A DNA stretch of 64,000 nt. Source: DDH964 sp963763205. Lineage in GTDB: Bacteria; Desulfobacterota; Desulfuromonadia; Desulfuromonadales; DDH964. Below the pieces are notes generated by a model, which had not been told where the DNA came from, ran no database searches, and worked only from the letters and a program-made list of their open reading frames with translations. Every line of letters starts with the position of its first letter. Within the stretch, counting starts at the first letter, position 1. This document shows, piece after piece, positions 58,279 to 64,000 of this stretch. A program made the position numbers and the translations under genes. The stretch covers positions 310,001 through 374,000 of the forward strand of contig CAVXNQ010000022.1 in NCBI GenBank assembly GCA_963763205.1. The letters run 5' to 3'.

Positions 58279-58986
58279 CTATGACCACAATTGTCCTGCT
58301 TTGAATAAGAAGTACTCGCCAAGAGCGAGCATCAGGAACCCGAGGATTTTTTTCATCCACACCATCCACTTGCCGGGCTTGGGAAGAGTCGTGAGCAGAC
58401 CCGAAAATGTCCCGGCAACGAGCAGGAGAAGCCCCATGCCCAGCGCGAAGGCGAACAGAAGAATCCCGCCAAACAATGCGCTCTGGCGCGTGCCGACATA
58501 AGTGAGGAGAATTCCCAAGGCCGGAGTGGCGCAGGGAGAGGCGATAAGTCCTGAAACGGCGCCGACAAGAAAGGCTCCGAGCAGCCCCTTTTTCTTGGTT
58601 TTCCTGGAGTGCGGGGAGGGCAGCGTCGGCAGGGAGATGACCTCCAACTGGTTGAGGCCGAGAAGGATGACGATATTGGCCACGACCAATTGGGCCCAGG
58701 GATTGGTGCTGATCTGGCCGAACAGGCTGCCGGTAAGCCCTGCAAAGACACCCAGTGCAGCATAGACCAAGGCCATGCCCACGACATAGGACAGAGACAG
58801 GAAAAAGGCCTTGAGCCGCTTCTTTTCCCCCAGGCTTCTGGCGCCAATATACGTGGAGACAATGGGAAAGAGGGGGTAGACACAGGGAGAAAGACTCACC
58901 AAAACTCCCCCACCGAAAGCGGCTGCAATGGCCATATAGGGGGAACTCCCCAGATAAACTTCCATCCCCTTCACAATATTCAGCAC
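58279..58986 (-). CDS. ccdA: CcdA/DsbD-type thiol-electron transporter
   Basis: 235 aa, six or so membrane segments. The two redox Cys lie in SLSPCVYPLFP and IASPCATPALG, as in CcdA and the DsbD membrane domain. It passes electrons from cytoplasmic thioredoxin to periplasmic TlpA-like proteins, here encoded next in the same operon. Start uncertain: GTG at 58986, or a downstream ATG reading MEVYLGSSP. Supports cytochrome c maturation, expected in this lineage. Confidence 0.88.
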   Translation of the reverse strand: MLNIVKGMEVYLGSSPYMAIAAAFGGGVLVSLSPCVYPLFPIVSTYIGARSLGEKKRLKAFFLSLSYVVGMALVYAALGVFAGLTGSLFGQISTNPWAQLVVANIVILLGLNQLEVISLPTLPSPHSRKTKKKGLLGAFLVGAVSGLIASPCATPALGILLTYVGTRQSALFGGILLFAFALGMGLLLLVAGTFSGLLTTLPKPGKWMVWMKKILGFLMLALGEYFLFKAGQLWS

Positions 58987-59381
58987 TTCCCGCCCCCATT
59001 ACGGAAAGTGGCCACGGTAGTCTGGTCCCATGGTTGGTAACGCCCCAACCCTTTTCCGGCCGGGCCGGGGAATCCAACCTGGCTTGACAAAGGGGGAGCA
59101 GGATGTAGGCTGTTTTTATTCATGTAAAACAATAGCATATCTCATTTTAAATGGCATAAATCCTAACTCATTTGGGAATAGTTTCCGACACCACTCCGGC
59201 TTGGACCCGTCACCAAAAAATGGAGGGACTACCGGCCCTTTTTGAATAGGGAATACTTCTGGGCGCACCGAGACCGTTCGTCCGCATTTCGAAGAGACGA
59301 GACGGCCTCTGCTATTTGTTTTTTTAGCCTACTCCATGAAGTCCCTGGTCCCTAACGACTAACCCAAAGGAGGAGTGAACG
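58987..59381 (+). promoter_or_regulatory. Intergenic region with possible fdn promoter
   Basis: 395 bases between the divergent ccdA-like and fdnG genes. TTGACA at 59084-59089 with TAGGCT 16 bases on (59106-59111) is a possible sigma-70 promoter, weak at -10. The middle (59120-59350) is AT-richer than the genes. No -24/-12 element or clear dyad was found. Confidence 0.3.
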
Positions 59382-62300
59382 ATGGAACTTACCAGACGCG
59401 GATTCCTCAAGGTGTCGGGAGGCGCGGTGGCTGCTTCGGTCCTGGGCGTGGGCCTGAAGCCCGCCCAGGCCTACGCTCAGCCGTTGGCCATCCAATATGC
59501 CAGGGAAACCCTCACCATCTGTCCCTACTGCGCCGTCGGCTGCGGCATCATCGTCCATACCCGCGGCGGCGAGGTGATCAATACCGAGGGGGACCCCGAT
59601 CACGTCATCAACCGGGGAACCCTATGCAGTAAAGGAGCAGCCCTCTATCAACTGCGCCACAACGAAAAACGCCTTACCGAGCCGATGTACCGGGCCAAAG
59701 GGGCCAAGGAGTGGAAGACGGTCTCTTGGGATTGGGCCCTCGACCAGATCGCGCGCAGGGTCAAGGACACCCGCGACGCCAGCTTCATGGCAAAGAACGC
59801 CAAGGGGCAGACGGTCAACCGCACCGACGCCATCGCCTCGGTCGGCAGCGCGGCGCTCGACAACGAAGAATGCTACCTGTTCCAGAAGATGCTGCGCAGC
59901 TGGGGCCTGGTGTACATCGAACACCAGGCGCGAATATGACACTCCGCCACGGTTGCCAGTTTGGCAGACCACCTTCGGCCGCGGCGCAATGACCAACCAC
60001 TGGATCGATATCCGCAATGCGGACGTGATCCTGATCATGGGCTCCAATGCCGCGGAAAACCACCCCATCTCCTTCCGATACGTCCTGGAAGCCAAGGACC
60101 ACGGCGCCAAGGTGCTCAGCGTCGACCCGCGCTTCACCCGCACCAGCGCCAGGGCGGATATCTATGCCCCCCTGCGGTCGGGTACCGATATCGCTTTCCT
60201 TGGCGGGATGATCAACTACATCCTCGAGAACAATCTGCATCACGAAGAGTACCTGCGTCTGCACACCAACGCGACCTTCCTGGTCAACCCCGCGTTCAAG
60301 ATGCCCGGCGAGCTGGACGGCCTCTTCTCCGGCTACGATCCGAAAAAGCGCAGCTACGATACAACGACCTGGAGCTTCCAGCGCGACGCCGGCGGGGTTC
60401 CCAAGTCGGACCCGGCCATGCAGGATCCGAACTGCGTCTTCCAGCTGCTGAAAAAGCAATTCTCCCGCTACACCCCCGAAGTGGTCTCCGACATCACCGG
60501 CACCCCCATGGAGAAACTGCTGGAGGTCTACAAGACTTACGGCGCGACCGGCCAACCCGGCAAGGCGGCGACCATCATGTACGCCATGGGTTGGACCCAG
60601 CATACCGTCGGCACCCAGAATATCCGGACCATGGCCATCATCCAGCTGCTGCTGGGCAACATCGGCGTGGCCGGCGGCGGGGTCAACGCCCTGCGCGGCG
60701 AGTCCAACGTGCAGGGATCCACCGACCACTGCCTGCTCTTCCACATCCTGCCCGGCTACCTGCCGACCCCGAAGGCGAGCTTGCCGGATCTGGCCACCTA
60801 CATCGAAAAGACCACGCCGACGACCAACGATCCCTTGAGCGCCAACTGGTGGGGCAACCGCGGCAAGTACATCACCTCGCTGCTGCGGGCCCACTTCGAC
60901 AGCGCGCCTGACCGCGGAGGAAGAGTTCGGCTATCGAGCTGCTGCCGAAACTCGACGACGGCCAGAATGCCTCCTGGCTGATGCTCTTCGACCGCATGTT
61001 CAAGGGCAGGTTCAAGGGCTTCTTCGCCTGGGGCCAGAACCCGGCCTGTTCGGGGAGCAACGCCAACAAGGTGCGCAAGGCCCTGGCCAAGCTCGACTGG
61101 ATGGTGGCGGTCAACCTGTTCGACAACGAAACCGCCTCCTTCTGGAAAGGGCCGGGGCATGGACCCGGCGAAGGTCAACACCGAGGTCTTCTTCCTGCCC
61201 GGTCGCCGCCTCCTTCGAGAAGGAAGGGAGCATCACCAACTCCGGCCGCTGGGCCCAGTGGCGCTACAAGGCGGTGAAGCCGCTGGGCGAATCGCCTGCC
61301 CGATTCGGAGATCGATGAACGAGCTCTATTTCCGGGTCCGGCGAACTTTACGCGAAAGAAGGGGGCGCCTTCCCCGAGCCGATCCTCAAGCTCAGCCTGG
61401 GATTACGGCTTCAAGATGCTCGACGGCAAGATCACGCAGCTCGACATCCACGCCGTGGCCAAGGAGATCAACGGCTATTTCCTGGAGGACAAGGAGATCA
61501 AGGGGACCCTCTACAAGAAGGGCGACTCTGGTCCCCTCCTTTGCCTTCCTGCAGGACGACGGCTCCACCTCTTCGGGCAACTGGCTCTACTGCAACAGCT
61601 ACACGGAAAAGGGGAACAACATGGCCCGGCGCAGCCACAAGGACCCGAGCGGCATCGGCCTCTACCCCGAGTGGTCCTGGTGCTGGCCGGTCAACCGGCG
61701 CATCATCTACAACCGCGCTTCGGTCGATGCCAACGGCCGGCCCTGGGACCCGAAGCGCACCGGTCATCTGGTGGACCGGCAGCGGCTGGAAAGGGGATGT
61801 GCCCGACGGCGGCTGGCCGCCTCTGTCCCAGGCCAGGGACCAAAAAATCGTTCATCATGCTCCCCGACGGTGTCGCCTCGATCTTCGGCCCCGGCATGAA
61901 GGAAGGACCCTTCCCCGAGCACTACGAACCCCTCGAATGCCCGATCGAGAAGAATCCCCTCTCCGGCACCAGGAACAATCCGGTCGATGAAGCTCTTCTA
62001 CGACAGGGACCAGGAATCTCCGGAGGATGTCTTCTACTCCTGCGACATGCGCTACCCGTTCGTCGCCACCACCTACCGGGTCACCGAGCACTGGCAGACC
62101 GGGGTCATGACCCGCAACACCCCCTGGCTGCTGGAGATGCAGCCGCACCTGTTCGTCGAGATGAGCCCCGAGCTGGCCAAGGACAAGGGGATCAAGAGCG
62201 GCGACATGTGCAAGGTCTCCTCGGGGCGCGGCAGCGTCGAGGCGGTGGCCATCGTCACCGAGCGTTTCCGCCCCTTCAAGGTCCAGGGCACCACCATCCA

Positions 62301-62440
62301 TCAGGTCGGTCTTCCCTGGTGCTACGGCTGGAGCACCCCCAACGTCGGCGACAGCGCCAATCTGCTGACCCCGACCATCGGGGACGCCAATACCATGATC
62401 CCGGAAACCAAGGCGTTCATGGTCAACGTCGAGAAAATAA
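59382..62440 (+). CDS. fdnG: Formate dehydrogenase N-type, major subunit, selenocysteine (about eleven frame breaks)
   Basis: About 1,015 aa once repaired. Tat signal LTRRGFLKVSGG, then the [4Fe-4S] motif CPYCAVGCG...TLCSKG. TGA at 59937 is codon 186 in the context QARI-U-HSATVASLA, matching the selenocysteine of E. coli FdnG. Extra bases near 59969 and many sites from 60905 to 62437 break the frame; at the end GTCGAGAAATAA is restored by removing one A. Periplasmic molybdopterin (or tungstopterin) enzyme oxidising formate to CO2. AAAGGAGG before the ATG. First gene of fdnGHI. Confidence 0.9.
59937..59970 (+). promoter_or_regulatory. Candidate SECIS element for UGA recoding
   Basis: Eleven bases after the TGA begins a stem-loop: GGT (59951-59953) with ACC (59968-59970) and TGCCA (59954-59958) with TGGCA (59962-59966), a bulged G between them, loop GTT. 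Distance and the GU in the loop resemble bacterial SECIS hairpins read by SelB. Confidence 0.7.
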
Positions 62441-62455
62441 GGGGGGTGATGAGCG

Positions 62456-63226
62456 ATGGCACGCAAAGCATTTTTGATCGATACCACCCGCTGCACCGCC
62501 TGCCGTGGCTGTCAGGTGGCCTGCAAACAGTGGAACAAGCTCGCCAGCCGAAGCGACGGTCAACCGGGGGAGCTATGAAAACCCGCCGGACCTGACCCCG
62601 CACCTGTACAACCAGATCCATTTCATCGAACAGGAACAGGGGACGACTTGCAGCTGGCTTTTTCTCAACAAACGTTGCATGCACTGCGCCGATGCCGGCT
62701 GCGTCAAGGTCTGCCCTTCGGCCGGGGCGCTCTACCACACCAAGGAAGGGCTGGTCGCCTACAACCAGGAGAAGTGCATCGACTGCCAATACTGCGTCAA
62801 CGGCTGTCCCTTCGACGTGCCCCGTTATGATGAACAGGAAAAGGTCACCAAGTGTCATGCCTGCTTCGACCGGGTCGCCGAACGGTCTGCTGCCGGCCTG
62901 CGTCAAGGCCTGCCCGACCGGAACCCTGCAGTTCGGTGACCGTGACCAACTTGATCGCCAAGGCCAAGGCGACCGGCAAAAGCTCTACGGCGAAAATGAT
63001 CTCAACGGCCTGGGTGTCCTCTACCTGCTCGGTACCAAACCTGGCGATCTACCGGTTGCCGGAAAATCCGGCGATCCCGGCCTCGATTTTTCTTTGGAAG
63101 GACGTCATCAAGCCGCTGGGCATTTTCGGCTTCTGGGGCGCGGTCGGTGCCGCCCTGCTGCATTACGTGACGGTCGGCCCCAAGCGACTTGATGAAGAAG
63201 AACCCCAGGGAAAGGGAGGTGAATGA
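62456..63226 (+). CDS. fdnH: Formate dehydrogenase iron-sulfur subunit (frame breaks)
   Basis: About 255 aa once repaired. Starts MARKAFLIDTTRCTACRGCQVAC, with four [4Fe-4S] motifs (CTACRGCQVAC, CMHCADAGCVKVCP, CIDCQYCVNGCP, CHACFDR...CVKACP). A C-terminal membrane helix (IFGFWGAVGAALLHYVTVG) anchors it. Extra bases near 62551, 62883 and 62951, with a -1 near 62978 and +1 near 63040. Wires electrons from FdnG to the cytochrome b subunit. Stop overlaps the next start. Confidence 0.88.
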
Positions 63227-63842
63227 TCATGGCCCAACAATATGTCGATCGCTTCAACACCGTCGAACGGGTGTTGCATTGGATCGTGGCCATCTCTTTC
63301 TTTGTCCTTCTGCTCTCCGGTCTGGGGCTGTTCTCCCGGACCTTCTTCAGCTATTTCGCCCTCTTCGGCGGTCCGCAGCATGGGATTCTCTTCCACAAGG
63401 GGGCCGGCATCGTATTCCTGGTCTCCTCGGTCCTTCTCTTTATCCGCCTTTTCCCGGCAGAACCTGCCATTTCGATGAGGACGATCGCAAATGGTTCGCC
63501 GCCTGCGGTGGCTATCTCTCGCGCAAGGGGAAGGAGATTCCCCAGGGGAAATTCAACGCCGGCCAGAAGATGTTCGGCATCTTCGCCTTCGTGGCGACCC
63601 TGGTGATGGGGGCCACCGGGCTGGTGATCTGGAACGCTGCCACCCTGGAGCGCACGGTGACCAGGTTCTCCTTGATGTTCCACGGGCTGTTCTTCGTCCT
63701 GTTCATGATGGGAGTCATCGTCCATATCTACCTCGCCTCCATCGGCAACCCCGGCACCCTGGAGGGGATGCTCTGGGGGCAGGTGAAGAAGGATCTGGGC
63801 CAGAAAACACGCCACAAGTGGTACCGGGACGTGAGCAAATAA
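63223..63842 (+). CDS. fdnI: Formate dehydrogenase cytochrome b subunit (one frame break)
   Basis: About 206 aa once repaired. Start at 63223 or the ATG at 63229, behind GGGAGG. Membrane helices with haem-binding His candidates: RVLHWIVAISFFVLLLSG, HGILFHKGAGIVFLV, FHGLFFVLFMMGVIVHIYLA. A net -1 slip lies near 63480, after which CHFDEDDRKWF continues. Inner-membrane haem b protein that passes formate electrons to menaquinone. Third gene of fdnGHI; ends KWYRDVSK. Confidence 0.88.
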
Positions 63843-63878
63843 GGACCTGGAGCCGCAGCTGACAGAAGGGGGAGAACC

Positions 63879-64000
63879 ATGAAACGGTTGTTGTTCGCCT
63901 TTCTCCTTGCAGCCCTATGGGGGGCGGTGGTTCAGGCCGAGAACCGTGTTCAGGTTCCCCTGGGGGATTCCCCGACCCTGGGACCGGCCGATGCGCCGGT
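63879..64000 (+). CDS. Secreted protein, start only (possible DsbA-like thioredoxin)
   Basis: Truncated by the window edge after about 40 codons. ATG after GGGGGAGAA. Signal peptide MKRLLFAFLLAALWGAVVQA, then VPLGDSPTLGPADAP, a segment typical just before the thioredoxin fold of DsbA-like proteins (the usual continuation is VTLVEF and a CxxC). It is 36 bases past fdnI and may be cotranscribed. The DsbA-like call is a guess. Confidence 0.5.
   Translation, partial: MKRLLFAFLLAALWGAVVQAENRVQVPLGDSPTLGPADAP

Noticed and set aside
59937..59939. TGA in fdnG read as a premature stop or frameshift
   Set aside because: The flanking residues match the selenocysteine site of FdnG and a SECIS-like hairpin follows at the right distance.
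1..64000. CRISPR arrays, tRNA or rRNA genes
   Set aside because: No regularly spaced repeats, cloverleaf-like sequences or rRNA segments were seen; a tRNA scan would be needed to exclude tRNAs fully.

Overview
The window is GC-rich (roughly 60-65%) bacterial chromosome. Gene content and order point to the Desulfuromonadales/Geobacter group of the Desulfobacterota. The strongest clues are the TCA block icd-mdh-korDABC, a chemotaxis cluster with Geobacter-type chemoreceptors, a glnK-amtB unit behind a sigma-54 promoter, a selenocysteine formate dehydrogenase, and abundant two-component and c-di-GMP genes. The genus is an inference; no rRNA or other marker gene is present.

Layout. 1-3.2 kb: end of a sensor kinase, then glnK-amtB with a sigma-54 promoter and a terminator-like hairpin in the leader, then an outer-membrane protein. 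3.3-7.7 kb (+): a compact RlmN-like radical-SAM protein, an EI24/CysZ-like membrane protein, an inositol-phosphatase family enzyme, two small proteins and fructose-1,6-bisphosphatase. 7.7-14 kb (-): icd, mdh and the four-subunit 2-oxoglutarate:ferredoxin oxidoreductase (korDABC). 14.4-24.7 kb (-): LysM lipoprotein, aspS, hisS, a large TPR protein, a REC-GAF-GGDEF regulator and comEC. 25-31 kb (+): periplasmic binding protein, multi-PAS histidine kinase and sigma-54 activator, followed by a tandem palindrome. 31.3-48.5 kb (+): a chemotaxis-type cluster (STAS, cheY, cheA, three receptors, two near-identical cheW, a PhnD-like binding protein, cheR, cheB, a kinase-like protein lacking its histidine, cheD, and a haem-binding GGDEF/EAL protein). 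48.8-54.4 kb: an Uup-like ABC-F ATPase, acnB, a small Cys-rich protein and a diverged 3' fragment of a second acnB. 54.5-56.4 kb: a group IIC intron directly behind a terminator. 56.5-59 kb (-): a rhodanese broken by a stop codon, a TlpA-like thioredoxin and a CcdA-like protein. 59.4-64 kb (+): formate dehydrogenase N-type operon (fdnGHI) and the start of a secreted protein.

Functionally, acnB, icd, kor and mdh supply most of the oxidative TCA cycle. Both icd and acnB carry a GTATAC dyad over the predicted -10 region, which suggests common control. Formate dehydrogenase would feed periplasmic formate electrons to the quinone pool. The chemotaxis cluster appears to join receptor methylation (CheR/CheB/CheD) to a c-di-GMP phosphodiesterase-like output.

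Caution on quality. About 60 single-base frame breaks interrupt otherwise well-conserved genes, nearly all of them +1 insertions. They are dense in kor/mdh, the ABC-F gene, acnB and fdn. Removing one base at each site restores family-typical proteins (acnB: nine breaks, 846 aa; ABC-F: eight breaks, 646 aa). I read these as sequencing or assembly errors and annotate each gene over its full span, marking breaks in the entry. The TGA in fdnG (selenocysteine) and the TAG in the rhodanese are different in kind.
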